The position numbers and the translations under genes were made by a program. A stretch of 64,000 nucleotides of DNA from Pseudomonas crudilactis (GTDB lineage: Bacteria > Pseudomonadota > Gammaproteobacteria > Pseudomonadales > Pseudomonadaceae), in assembly GCF_013433315.1 (NCBI RefSeq), contig NZ_WXVV01000024.1, positions 57,329-121,328 of the forward strand, given 5' to 3'. Position 1 is the first letter of the stretch. Each line of letters starts with the position of its first letter. This document shows positions 17,710 through 26,535 of the stretch, piece after piece. The notes beneath the pieces were generated by a model that saw only the letters and a list, made by a program, of their open reading frames with translations, ran no database searches and was not told the DNA's origin.

Positions 17710-18735
17710 TCAGTTGAAACCACTGGTGGAAATAAAATCGACGTCGGTTTTCGGCTCGGCTCGCATCAGTAGACCGATCACCTGCTCCAGCGTGCGTCCT
17801 TCGAACAGGATCGCGTGCAGCCCGGCGACCAGCGGCATGTACACGCCGACTTCCTGGGACTTGGCCTTGAGCACTTTCAGCGTGTTGACGCCTTCGGCGA
17901 CTTCGCCAAGACGCGACACCGCTTCGTCGAGGCTCAAGCCCTGACCCAGCGCGAAACCGACCTGATAGTTGCGGCTCTTCGGCGACGAGCAAGTGACGAT
18001 CAGATCGCCAACACCGGCCAGGCCGAGGAAGGTCATCGGGTTCGCGCCCTGATTCACGGCAAAGCGGGTCATCTCGGCGAGGGCGCGAGTGATCAGCATG
18101 CTCTTGGTGTTCTCGCCCATCTCCAGCGCCACCGCCATGCCGGCGATGATCGCGTAAACGTTTTTCAACGCCCCGCCCAACTCGACGCCGAAACGGTCGG
18201 CACTGGCATAAACACGGAAGGTTCGACCATGCAGCGCGGCTTGCACTTGTTTACAGAGCTCCTCGTCTTCGCTGGCGACCACAGTGGCGGTCAGGGCGTG
18301 CTCGGCAATTTCCCGCGCCAGGTTTGGCCCGGACAACACGCCGATGCGCGCTTGCGGGGCGATCTCTTCGAGAATCTGGCTCATCAGCTTGAAAGTCTGT
18401 GCTTCGATGCCTTTGGTCAGGCTGACGAGCATCTTGCCGCTCAGGCGCTCGGCGTGGGCAGCGAGCACTGTGCGCAATGCGCTGGACGGCAGCGCGACGA
18501 AGCACAAATCGCAGGCGTCGAGGGTTTCCTGCAGGTCGGTGACGGCGGTCACGCCCGGCAGAATCTTGATGCCTTTGAGGTAACGCGGGTTTTCGCGATT
18601 GACCCGGATGGCCTCGGCCTGCTCGGGATCACGCATCCACTGCCGGACTTGATGGCCGTTCTCGGCCAAAAGATTGGCCACGGCGGTACCAAAACTTCCG
18701 CCTCCCAGGACCGCAATCGGGCGCTGTTCAGTCAT
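17710..18735 (-). CDS. gpsA: Glycerol-3-phosphate dehydrogenase [NAD(P)+]
   Basis: Reduces dihydroxyacetone phosphate to sn-glycerol-3-phosphate, the backbone of phospholipids. 341 residues, normal for pseudomonads. N-terminal Rossmann GGGSFGTA (11-18), VSLTKGIE, and the C-terminal domain motif ELGGALKNVYAI with catalytic Lys. The start MTEQRPIAVLGG fits homologues; 26 upstream in-frame codons do not. Divergent from the TonB receptor operon. Confidence 0.96.
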   Translation of the reverse strand: MTEQRPIAVLGGGSFGTAVANLLAENGHQVRQWMRDPEQAEAIRVNRENPRYLKGIKILPGVTAVTDLQETLDACDLCFVALPSSALRTVLAAHAERLSGKMLVSLTKGIEAQTFKLMSQILEEIAPQARIGVLSGPNLAREIAEHALTATVVASEDEELCKQVQAALHGRTFRVYASADRFGVELGGALKNVYAIIAGMAVALEMGENTKSMLITRALAEMTRFAVNQGANPMTFLGLAGVGDLIVTCSSPKSRNYQVGFALGQGLSLDEAVSRLGEVAEGVNTLKVLKAKSQEVGVYMPLVAGLHAILFEGRTLEQVIGLLMRAEPKTDVDFISTSGFN

Positions 18736-18866
18736 ATGCAATCCGTTAATCCATACCAGTGGCGATGGCGGCATTATACGGGGCGGCCAACGCGCGGCCA
18801 GCCCCAGCAACAATTACCGACACTTGTAGGAAGAAGACCAATAAAACCTAGGAAAATGCCTGCAAC

Positions 18867-18883
18867 GTGACTGGAAAAGTCAC
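18867..18883. promoter_or_regulatory. Inverted repeat before the TonB receptor operon
   Basis: GTGACT-GGAAA-AGTCAC, 48 bp before the receptor start. Candidate operator; no family assigned. Confidence 0.3.
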
Positions 18884-18931
18884 TGCCCTCGGTTAACATG
18901 CGCGCCAATTCTTCACTATCAAGGTTGTGTC

Positions 18932-21055
18932 GTGTCTTTTGGCTCTTCGTCCCCGCGTTCGTCCGTCTTACTGGCGCTGCTGTTCAGCCCGCTAGTGCTG
19001 GCGGACGACCTGTTCATGGACAACGAAGCACTGCCGCAGGTGCTGACGGCCACGCGCCTGAAACAGACGCCGGCGGAAGTGCCGGGGAGCATGACCGTAC
19101 TCGACAGCGAGTTGATCAACGCCAGCGGCGCCCGCGACATCAGCGAACTGCTGCGGCTGGTGCCGGGGATGATGGTCGGCAACATCAGCGGCAATCAGGC
19201 GGCGGTCAATTATCACGGCACCAACGCCAGCGAAGCGCGACGCATGCAAGTGTTGATCGACGGCCGCTCGGTGTATCGCGCCGGTTTGTCCACGGTGGAC
19301 TGGAGCGATATTCCGGTGGCGATGGAAGACATCGAGCGCATCGAAGTCTTTCGCGGCCCGAACACCGTCAGTTACGGCGCCAACGCGCTGATGGCGGTGG
19401 TCAACATCATCACTCGGCACCCGGCAGACAGCCACGGCACGCGGTTGAAGTACACCCGTGGTCAGCGTGGCATCAATGATTTCTATGCCAGCCAGGGCAC
19501 TGGCTGGAATGGCGGCGATCTGCGCCTGTCGCTGTCCGGTCAGGAAGATGACGGCTTTGACAGCGATCGCAGCGGCGCCGACTACCGTGACAGCCGCCGC
19601 TTGAACCGTTTCAGTCTTGCGGTCAGCCACACCCTCAGCGATAACCAGAGTCTCGACTGGCAGGTCAACGCCAAGGATGGGACCAACCAGCGACCGTACA
19701 CCTACCGCCCGGTGTTCTCCGGGATTACCGCCGCCGGGAACAATTCCGACGTGGTGGCCAAGGATTACGCCGGTTCGGTGCGCTGGAACCTCGACATCAA
19801 TCCCGAACACAGCCTTTATATACAAGGTTCGGCGCAACACTGGGATCGTCAGCAAACCTGGCGCGCCTGCGATGCCGAGGTGTCGTTCAGTCCCGAGTTG
19901 ACGCAACTGTGGCAACTCAACCCGAATTACACCGAACGCCTGGCGCGCAACATTACCCGTTTCACCGGCCCCGGCGCGGCGCCCGGCACACCGCAGGAAA
20001 TGGCCCTGGCCAATCAGGTGCTCGATCAGTGGCGCAACGGTGCCAGTAGAACCCTGTGCGGCGACATCGACCAGAGTGCCCGCGAATCGCGCTACGATCT
20101 CGAACTGCAGGACACCCTCAGCCTGTCCGACAGCCTGCGTCTGGTCAGCGGCATGAACTATCGTTACGACCGCGCCGACTCCGAAACCTACTTCAATGGC
20201 ACGCTGGACGACACCACGTGGCGCGCGTTCGGCCAACTGGAATGGCGCGCCACGGAACACTGGCTGTTGCAGGGCGGTGCGATGTTTGAAAACACGCAAC
20301 TGATTGGCAGTTCGCTGACCCCGCGATTTGCCGTCAATTACCTGATCAACCCGCGTCATGGTCTGCGCGCGGTGTACTCGGAGGCGATCCGTTCGCCAGA
20401 CATGTTCGAGAACAACGTCAACTGGAGCTATCAGGTCAGCAACCTGCGACCCTCGGCCTATGGTCAGTCGTCGGCGCGTTACTTCGTCAAGACCCGCGGC
20501 CCGGGCGATCTCGATCAGGAGCACATGCGCTCGCGGGAACTGGGTTACAACGGCTATTTCGCCGAACTCGGTCTGGCCCTCGATGTGAAGCTGTTCTACG
20601 ACGAGATCACCGGGATGATCAGTGAGCCGCTGCGCAACAATCAATACATCGCCAGCAACGCCAACAGCTCACGGTTTCGCGGCACGGAAACCCAGCTCGA
20701 CTGGCGCGTGAGCCTCGCCGACCGCTTGCGCTTCACCTACGCCTTCGTCGATGCCGAGGCGAGCAATCCGTTGGATCAGCAGTTCACTTCACGCAACAGC
20801 GGTTCGGCCGGTTGGCTGCGCGACTGGGGCCATGGCTGGAACAGCGCCCTCTTCTATTACGGTGACAACGCGCTCAACGGTTACCGCTTCGAACGGGTAG
20901 ACACGCGCATCGCCAAACGCATCGCGCTGGGCAAAGCGCAGCTGCAACTGGCCGGCGTGCTGCAACAGCGTCTCGACCACGAGCCGACCACCTTCGTCGA
21001 CAATAATTACGACGAGCGCCGAGTGATGTACTTCAGTGCCGAGCTGGAGTTCTAG
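18932..21055 (+). CDS. TonB-dependent outer-membrane receptor
   Basis: 707 residues starting with GTG after AAGG. Signal peptide (about 1-24, ending LVLA-DD), TonB-box-like LPQVLTATR (34-42), plug domain to about 150 (DISELLRLVPGM, VLIDGRSVYR, VFRGPNTVSYGANALMAVVN), then a 22-strand-type barrel ending YFSAELEF with C-terminal Phe. The plug resembles the BtuB/CirA group, but the ligand cannot be read. The barrel has two Cys (near 310 and 380) that could pair. The gene is followed by a binding-protein gene after one base, then a hybrid kinase, suggesting uptake coupled to sensing. PAO1 PA1613 is a likely counterpart. Confidence 0.88.
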   Translation: MSFGSSSPRSSVLLALLFSPLVLADDLFMDNEALPQVLTATRLKQTPAEVPGSMTVLDSELINASGARDISELLRLVPGMMVGNISGNQAAVNYHGTNASEARRMQVLIDGRSVYRAGLSTVDWSDIPVAMEDIERIEVFRGPNTVSYGANALMAVVNIITRHPADSHGTRLKYTRGQRGINDFYASQGTGWNGGDLRLSLSGQEDDGFDSDRSGADYRDSRRLNRFSLAVSHTLSDNQSLDWQVNAKDGTNQRPYTYRPVFSGITAAGNNSDVVAKDYAGSVRWNLDINPEHSLYIQGSAQHWDRQQTWRACDAEVSFSPELTQLWQLNPNYTERLARNITRFTGPGAAPGTPQEMALANQVLDQWRNGASRTLCGDIDQSARESRYDLELQDTLSLSDSLRLVSGMNYRYDRADSETYFNGTLDDTTWRAFGQLEWRATEHWLLQGGAMFENTQLIGSSLTPRFAVNYLINPRHGLRAVYSEAIRSPDMFENNVNWSYQVSNLRPSAYGQSSARYFVKTRGPGDLDQEHMRSRELGYNGYFAELGLALDVKLFYDEITGMISEPLRNNQYIASNANSSRFRGTETQLDWRVSLADRLRFTYAFVDAEASNPLDQQFTSRNSGSAGWLRDWGHGWNSALFYYGDNALNGYRFERVDTRIAKRIALGKAQLQLAGVLQQRLDHEPTTFVDNNYDERRVMYFSAELEF

Positions 21056-21056
21056 G

Positions 21057-21989
21057 ATGCGCTACGGGCCGTCACGGAAGCTGCCAACCTTTGGCCACTG
21101 GCTGGCCGGGGTGTGTCTATTTCTGACCGCATGGCTGCATGGCGTGGCGGTGCAGGCCGCCGATATTCTGTTGACCGGCGCCGAGGAAAGCCCCGGCGTG
21201 CAAGCGTTCGTCCAAGCGCTGAGCGAATTGCGCCCGACCGACAACGTGCGCTTCCAGCCACTGGCCAGTCTGCCGGCACCGGGCAAACTGCCCGCCAGCC
21301 TGCGGCTGATTCTGCTCGATCTGCCGAGTCTCGACTGGCGTCTGCAAGAACCCCAAGGCCCGGCGACGCTGGTATTACGCATCAGTCGCCTGCAGGCTCG
21401 CCAGCGTCTCGGCGGCACGCAACCGGCGCATCTGAGTTTGCTCTGGAGTGATCCGCCACTGGGCCGTCAGTTGCAATTGATCCGGCGCATTTTGCCGCAG
21501 GCCCGGCGGATCGGCGTGCTGTTCGATGAGCACAGCGAATTCCTTCTCAAGGAACTGAATCTCGCCGCCGAACAGCTGAACCTGCAAGTCGTCAGCCAGC
21601 GCTGGGACAACACCCACGACAGCCGTCCCCTGCAAGCTGTACTGAAAAGCAGCGATGTGTTGCTGGGGCTCGACGATCCCGATCTGTACAACCCGAAAAC
21701 CGCGAAAAACCTGCTGCTCAGCAGCTACTCACGGCAGGTTGCGCTGGTCGGCCCCAATGTCGCCTTCGTTCGCGCCGGCAGCCTTGCCAGTACGTACAGC
21801 GATCAGAACGACTGGCTGGCGCTGCTCGATCAATTGCTCGACCAACCAACGGCCAATTGGCCACGAGCGCTCTATCCCGCACGTTTTAAAGTCTCAAGTA
21901 ATGCGCAGGTCGCTCGTTCACTGGGTATCGAACCGCTGAATGACGCATCTGTTGCCAGCGCACTGGCTGAAGGAGAACGCCGCCCATGA
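21057..21989 (+). CDS. Periplasmic ABC-type substrate-binding-like protein
   Basis: 310 residues. Signal peptide with hydrophobic core at about 13-33 ending VQAADI. The mature part looks like the ABC_sub_bind family (Pfam 04392): ADILLTGAEESPGVQAF at the start, ILPQARRIGVLFDEHSE, then LLLSSYSRQVALVGPN. No ABC permease or ATPase is nearby, so it may act as a sensory binding protein for the adjacent kinase rather than as a transporter. GGAG near the receptor stop and overlap of its stop with the kinase ATG (ATGA) show tight operon structure. Confidence 0.75.
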   Translation: MRYGPSRKLPTFGHWLAGVCLFLTAWLHGVAVQAADILLTGAEESPGVQAFVQALSELRPTDNVRFQPLASLPAPGKLPASLRLILLDLPSLDWRLQEPQGPATLVLRISRLQARQRLGGTQPAHLSLLWSDPPLGRQLQLIRRILPQARRIGVLFDEHSEFLLKELNLAAEQLNLQVVSQRWDNTHDSRPLQAVLKSSDVLLGLDDPDLYNPKTAKNLLLSSYSRQVALVGPNVAFVRAGSLASTYSDQNDWLALLDQLLDQPTANWPRALYPARFKVSSNAQVARSLGIEPLNDASVASALAEGERRP

Positions 21990-23890
21990 GTTTCCGTCGC
22001 CGTTGGGACATCAATACCCGCACCCAGCTGATCAGCCTGGGCCCGGCGCTGTTGCTGACCTTGCTATTGATCAGTTTCTTCACGTTTGTGCGAATTCAGG
22101 ATTTGCGTCAGGAACTCAATCACACCGGCCAATTGATCGCCAACCAACTGGCGCCCGCCACCGAATACGGGGTGATTTCCGGCAACAACGAAGTGCTGGA
22201 AAGCCTGCTCAAAGCCACACTGGCCACGCCCAACGTACGTTTTCTTGAAGTGCAGGACAGTGCCAACCGGATTCTGGTGTACGTCGAACAACCTGCCGCT
22301 GCGCACAGCCGGCCACATCAGGTCGAGGTGTTCCAGGCCCCGGTGCGCCTGCAACGCATCGCCCTGCACAATGATTTCTTTCAGGACGGCAAGGTCAACA
22401 ATGGCGGCGCCAGCGAGGACTATCTGGGCCGGGTGATCGTCGGCCTGTCCAACGATGCCTTCAGCCAGCGCCAGCAGGAGATTCTGCTCAAGGCCGGGAT
22501 TCTCGCGCTGTTCGCCCTGCTCTTCACTTTTGTGTTGGCACGGCGCCTGGCCGGCAGCCTGTCGCAGCCGATCCGCGATATCGGCGATGCGGTCAAGGCG
22601 ATTCAGGACGGCGACTATAAAACCCCGCTGCCGATCGTCGATGACACCGAACTGGGCGCGCTGTCGCAGCACATCAACAACCTCGCCCAGGCGCTGGAAC
22701 AGGCCAGCCGCGAGCAGCATCAAGCCATGGCGCAACTGATCCAGACCCGTGAAGAAGCGGAAAAGGCCAACAATGCCAAATCCGACTTTCTGGCGATGAT
22801 GAGCCATGAATTGCGCACGCCCATGAACGGCGTACTGGGCATGCTGCAATTGCTGGAAACCACCGAGATGACCGAGGAGCAGGTCGAATACGCCGCCCTC
22901 GCCTCGGAGTCCACCGAGCACTTGCTGAAAGTCATCAACGATATTCTCGACTTCTCGCGCATCGAACGTTCCGAGCTGGAACTGGAACACATTCCGTTTA
23001 ATCTCGCCGAACTGATCGGCGCCTGTGCGCAGTCGTTCCAGCACAGTGCGGTGCAACGCGGCCTGGCTTTGAATCTGCGGATACCGGACGACATGCGTGG
23101 TTTACAGGTGCAGGGCGATCCGACGCGGATCCGGCAGATTCTGGTCAACCTGGTCGGCAACGCACTGAAGTTCACCGAGCAGGGTCGGGTCAGCATCGAG
23201 GCGCAGTGGCAATCGCTGGATCATGAACTGCTGTGGTTCACCTGCTCGGTGCGCGACAGCGGCATCGGTATTTCGTCAGAAAGCCTGGAGCTGATGTTCA
23301 ACGCCTTCCAGCAGGCCGACAGTTCGATCTCACGGCGCTACGGCGGCACCGGCCTCGGTCTGCCGATCGCCCGTACGCTGGCCGAACGCATGGGCGGCAC
23401 CTTGCGTGCGCAAAGTGAGGAAGGTCGCGGCTCGGTGTTCACTCTGGAAATCCCGCTGGCACTCTATAAACAGACGCTGCTGACATTGGCCGCACCGCGC
23501 GCGCTCAATGGCAAGGGTCATGGTGAAGGCCGCAACGTCTTGCTGGTCGAAGACAATCCGGTTAACCAGACGGTTATCGAAGCGATGCTGCGCAGTCTGG
23601 GCTTTACTGTCAGTGTCGCCACCGATGGCGCACAAGCGGTGCGCAGTGCCGAGGGCAGCGACTTTGAAGTGATTCTGATGGATTGCCGGCTGCCGATTAT
23701 CGATGGCTATGAGGCCACCCGGCAGATCCGTTGCCTGCCCGGACGCAGCGACGTGCCGATCATCGCACTGACCGCCAATGCCTTGCAGGGCGACCGCGAA
23801 ACCTGTCTGTCGGCGGGCATGAACGATTACCTGGCAAAGCCGTTCAAACGTAATGATCTGCAGCAGATTCTGCAGCGCTGGGTGTCGTAG
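21986..23890 (+). CDS. Hybrid sensor histidine kinase/response regulator (PA1611-like)
   Basis: 634 residues. Membrane helix 16-37, periplasmic domain about 38-166, helix 168-188, HAMP 190-242, HisKA with His274 (MSHELRTPMNG), ATPase domain (NLVGNALKFTE, DSGIGIS, GGTGLGLPIA) and C-terminal receiver with phospho-Asp566 (ILMDCRLP) and Lys in YLAKPF. No Hpt domain, so phosphotransfer needs a separate protein. By synteny with fabA/fabB/gpsA it matches P. aeruginosa PA1611, reported to work with HptB and to bind RetS in the Gac/Rsm network; applying that here is inference. Confidence 0.88.
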   Translation: MSFRRRWDINTRTQLISLGPALLLTLLLISFFTFVRIQDLRQELNHTGQLIANQLAPATEYGVISGNNEVLESLLKATLATPNVRFLEVQDSANRILVYVEQPAAAHSRPHQVEVFQAPVRLQRIALHNDFFQDGKVNNGGASEDYLGRVIVGLSNDAFSQRQQEILLKAGILALFALLFTFVLARRLAGSLSQPIRDIGDAVKAIQDGDYKTPLPIVDDTELGALSQHINNLAQALEQASREQHQAMAQLIQTREEAEKANNAKSDFLAMMSHELRTPMNGVLGMLQLLETTEMTEEQVEYAALASESTEHLLKVINDILDFSRIERSELELEHIPFNLAELIGACAQSFQHSAVQRGLALNLRIPDDMRGLQVQGDPTRIRQILVNLVGNALKFTEQGRVSIEAQWQSLDHELLWFTCSVRDSGIGISSESLELMFNAFQQADSSISRRYGGTGLGLPIARTLAERMGGTLRAQSEEGRGSVFTLEIPLALYKQTLLTLAAPRALNGKGHGEGRNVLLVEDNPVNQTVIEAMLRSLGFTVSVATDGAQAVRSAEGSDFEVILMDCRLPIIDGYEATRQIRCLPGRSDVPIIALTANALQGDRETCLSAGMNDYLAKPFKRNDLQQILQRWVS

Positions 23891-23988
23891 TGTGGGCCTT
23901 TCGACCATCTGCGACTGGCGTGAAAAGCGAAAGTGCGGCAGTCTTAGGCACCCGAACGAGCCTCAAAAGGGGCTTGAATAAAAATTTC

Positions 23989-24006
23989 AGTGCACAAGTG
24001 TACATT
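23989..24006. promoter_or_regulatory. FabR/DesT-like palindrome before fabA
   Basis: AGTGCACAAGTGTACATT fits the palindrome pattern ANTGNACANNTGTNCANT. TetR-type FabR/DesT regulators of unsaturated fatty acid genes use sites of this shape on fabA and fabB. It lies 132 bp before the fabA start. Confidence 0.45.
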
Positions 24007-24137
24007 CATGTCCTTGGTGCTGTGACTTTCACCACAACGCAATAGTCTATGAGTAGGCTGCCGGTTCGAGGCATGAACGCTTCGAACGGTCGGGAAGATT
24101 TGCCCCACCTGCCGCATGGGATTATTGAGGAGCTCGC

Positions 24138-24653
24138 ATGACCAAACAAAACGCCTTTACTCGGGAAGATCTGCTGCGCTGCAGTCGCGGTGAGCTGTTC
24201 GGCCCAGGTAACGCGCAACTGCCCGCCCCGAACATGCTGATGGTTGATCGCATCACTTTGATCAGCGAAGAAGGCGGCAAGTACGGCAAAGGTGAATTGG
24301 TCGCCGAGCTGGATATCAACCCTGATCTGTGGTTCTTCGCCTGCCACTTCGAAGGCGATCCGGTAATGCCGGGCTGCCTGGGTCTGGATGCCATGTGGCA
24401 ACTGGTCGGCTTCTTCCTGGGCTGGCAAGGCCTGCCGGGCCGTGGCCGTGCGCTGGGTTCGGGCGAAGTGAAGTTCTTCGGTCAGGTCCTGCCGACCGCC
24501 AAGAAAGTCACTTACAACATTCATATCAAACGCGTCCTCAAGGGCAAGCTGAACCTGGCCATTGCCGATGGTTCGGTGACTGTCGACGGTCGCGAAATCT
24601 ACACCGCCGAAGGCCTTCGCGTCGGCGTGTTCACCTCCACTGACAACTTCTAA
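24138..24653 (+). CDS. fabA: 3-hydroxydecanoyl-ACP dehydratase/isomerase
   Basis: 171 residues. Dehydrates 3-hydroxydecanoyl-ACP and isomerises trans-2- to cis-3-decenoyl-ACP, the branch point for anaerobic unsaturated fatty acid synthesis. Catalytic His70 (FACHFEGDPVMPGC) and Asp84 (GLDAMWQ) are in the expected positions. GGAG precedes the ATG. Eleven bases separate it from fabB, the standard fabAB operon. Confidence 0.98.
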   Translation: MTKQNAFTREDLLRCSRGELFGPGNAQLPAPNMLMVDRITLISEEGGKYGKGELVAELDINPDLWFFACHFEGDPVMPGCLGLDAMWQLVGFFLGWQGLPGRGRALGSGEVKFFGQVLPTAKKVTYNIHIKRVLKGKLNLAIADGSVTVDGREIYTAEGLRVGVFTSTDNF

Positions 24654-24664
24654 GGGTTATTCGC

Positions 24665-25885
24665 ATGCGCCGCGTCGTTATCACTGGTCTGGGCATTGTT
24701 TCGTGCCTGGGCAATGACAAAGAGACCGTCTCCGCTAACCTGCGTGCAAGCCGCCCTGGCATCCGGTTCAACCCGGAATATGCCGAAATGGGTCTGCGTA
24801 GCCAGGTTTCCGGCTCCATCGACCTCAACCTTGAAGAGCTGATCGATCGCAAGATCTATCGCTTCGTCGGCCACGCAGCGGCTTACGCCTACCTGGCCAT
24901 GAAAGACGCCATTGCTGACTCCGGCCTGACCGAAGAGCAAGTGTCCAACCCGCGTACTGGCCTGGTCGCCGGTTCCGGTGGTGCTTCCACGCTCAACCAG
25001 ATGGAAGCGCTGGACATCCTGCGCGAGAAAGGCGTGAAACGCGTTGGCCCATACCGCGTAACGCGGACCATGAGCAGCACCGTTTCCGCTTGCCTGGCCA
25101 CGCCATTCAAGATCAAGGGCCTGAACTACTCCATCGCTTCTGCCTGCGCCACCAGTGCTCACTGCATCGGTACCGCCATGGAACAGATCCAGATGGGCAA
25201 GCAGGACATCGTCTTCGCCGGTGGCGGTGAAGAAGAGCACTGGAGCCAGTCGTTCCTGTTCGACGCGATGGGCGCTCTGTCCAGCAAGCGTAACGACACC
25301 CCGGAACAAGCTTCCCGTGCCTACGACAAAGACCGTGACGGTTTCGTCATCGCGGGCGGTGGCGGCATGGTCGTGGTTGAAGAGCTGGAACACGCTCTGG
25401 CCCGTGGCGCCAAGATCTATGCCGAAATCGTTGGCTACGGCGCAACGTCCGACGGCTACGACATGGTTGCCCCGAGTGGCGAAGGCGCGATCCGCTGCAT
25501 GCAGATGGCGATGTCCACCGTTGATACCCCGATCGACTACCTGAACACCCACGGCACCTCGACTCCGGTCGGCGACGTTGCGGAAATGAAAGGTGTGCGT
25601 GAAGTGTTCGGCGACAAGGCACCTGCGATCAGCTCGACCAAGAGCCTGTCCGGTCACTCCCTGGGCGCCGCCGGCGTTCACGAAGCGATCTACTGCATGC
25701 TGATGATGGAAGGCAACTTCATTGCCGGCTCCGCCAACATCGACGAGCTGGATCCAGAAGTGGCCGATCTGCCAGTGCTGACCAAGACCCGCGAGAACGC
25801 CACCATCAACACCGTGATGAGCAACAGCTTCGGCTTCGGCGGCACCAACGCCACGCTGGTACTGAAGCGCTGGGAAGGCAAGTAA
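24665..25885 (+). CDS. fabB: 3-oxoacyl-ACP synthase I
   Basis: 406 residues. Condenses acyl-ACP with malonyl-ACP and is required to elongate the cis-3-decenoyl-ACP made by FabA. Active-site Cys161 (SIASACATSAHC) and the two histidines in NTHGTSTPVGD and KSLSGHSLGAAG form the KAS Cys-His-His triad. The C-terminal NSFGFGGTNA glycine loop is intact. A terminator follows. Confidence 0.98.
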   Translation: MRRVVITGLGIVSCLGNDKETVSANLRASRPGIRFNPEYAEMGLRSQVSGSIDLNLEELIDRKIYRFVGHAAAYAYLAMKDAIADSGLTEEQVSNPRTGLVAGSGGASTLNQMEALDILREKGVKRVGPYRVTRTMSSTVSACLATPFKIKGLNYSIASACATSAHCIGTAMEQIQMGKQDIVFAGGGEEEHWSQSFLFDAMGALSSKRNDTPEQASRAYDKDRDGFVIAGGGGMVVVEELEHALARGAKIYAEIVGYGATSDGYDMVAPSGEGAIRCMQMAMSTVDTPIDYLNTHGTSTPVGDVAEMKGVREVFGDKAPAISSTKSLSGHSLGAAGVHEAIYCMLMMEGNFIAGSANIDELDPEVADLPVLTKTRENATINTVMSNSFGFGGTNATLVLKRWEGK

Positions 25886-25909
25886 TTCCCCCCGCTTGAG
25901 CCACACATG

Positions 25910-25942
25910 AAAACGCCCCGACTGGTTCGGGGCGTTTTTTTT
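25910..25942 (+). terminator. Rho-independent terminator after fabAB
   Basis: AAACGCCCCGA and TCGGGGCGTTT form a strong stem with a short loop, followed by eight T residues. Confidence 0.9.
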
Positions 25943-25978
25943 CGCCTGCAGAAAACTCATGGCCGACACAAATCCCCT

Positions 25979-26066
25979 GTGTAGGAGCTGCCGAAGGCTG
26001 CGATCTTTTGACTTTGATTTTTAAAAGACAAGATCAAAAGATCGCAGCCTTCGGCAGCTCCTACAC
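25979..26066. repeat. REP inverted pair (family B)
   Basis: GTGTAGGAGCTGCCGAAGGC with its reverse complement; arms extend through TGCGATCTTTTGA (about 33 bp each, exact), loop about 22 bp. A different REP sequence class from the GTGGGAGCGAGC family. Confidence 0.88.
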
Positions 26067-26276
26067 AAGGGTTCGCATGGGTCTGAAAATGAAACTTCTG
26101 TCATGAAACTTACCGCCCTGCGACCGAATGTCGCGGTTTGCGCGGGCTGCAGCACTGTTGCAAAAAACGCAACAACACCTTGCACAAATCAGCCGTTTAC
26201 TTAGCAGGCTAACAAACTCTATAAAAGAGTCCTGCACACGCCTTGCTGCAGATAACTTGAGATTTGGAGCTAGCAG
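26067..26276 (+). other. Upstream region of the 62-residue gene
   Basis: No gene seen. It is AT-richer than its neighbours and contains ACTC-TATAAAA-GAGT (26217-26231) and C/A-rich repeats of GCAACAA. A promoter is likely but no convincing -35/-10 pair can be fixed. Confidence 0.3.
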
Positions 26277-26465
26277 ATGACTGTAAAAGTAACTGAACGC
26301 GACGATTCACACATGTCCCACGAAGGCGTAGCCGCCGGTATCCGCATCTGGGACGTGCATCAACAAGACTTGCTGGTCGGCATGTTCCACAACGAGATCG
26401 ACGCCCACAATTACAAGGCCGAACTGGAAGTGCAAGAACAGCAACGGGATCTGAAATCCGCCTGA
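26277..26465 (+). CDS. Small conserved hypothetical protein
   Basis: 62 residues, acidic and soluble: MTVKVTERDDSHMSHEGVAA at the N-terminus, then GIRIWDVHQQDLLVGMFHNE and a Glu/Gln-rich helical tail. GGAG nine bases before ATG and a strong terminator after the stop support a real gene. No family recognised. The pattern of a short beta region (IRIWDV...LVGMF) followed by a helix with HNYKAELE could be a small adaptor fold, which is only a guess. Confidence 0.65.
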   Translation: MTVKVTERDDSHMSHEGVAAGIRIWDVHQQDLLVGMFHNEIDAHNYKAELEVQEQQRDLKSA

Positions 26466-26484
26466 TTCAACCACAGCATTGAAA

Positions 26485-26517
26485 ACGACAAACCCCGCCA
26501 TGAGCGGGGTTTGTCGT
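26485..26517. terminator. Bidirectional terminator
   Basis: ACGACAAACCCCGC and GCGGGGTTTGTCGT form an exact 14-bp stem around CATGA, between the convergent small gene and the DUF2058 gene. Confidence 0.85.
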
Positions 26518-26535
26518 TGTTACAGCTTTATCGAT

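Noticed and set aside
18736..18931. A cobalamin riboswitch before the TonB receptor
   Set aside because: The gap is only 196 bp and shared with gpsA, and no B12-box-like sequence is visible.
18992..20644. 550-codon open frame antisense to the TonB receptor
   Set aside because: Overlaps a receptor with clear plug and barrel motifs; antisense frame has no domain.
24650..25969. 439-codon open frame antisense to fabB and the fabA end
   Set aside because: Same codon-bias effect opposite a certain gene; the sequence is low in information and has no family motif.
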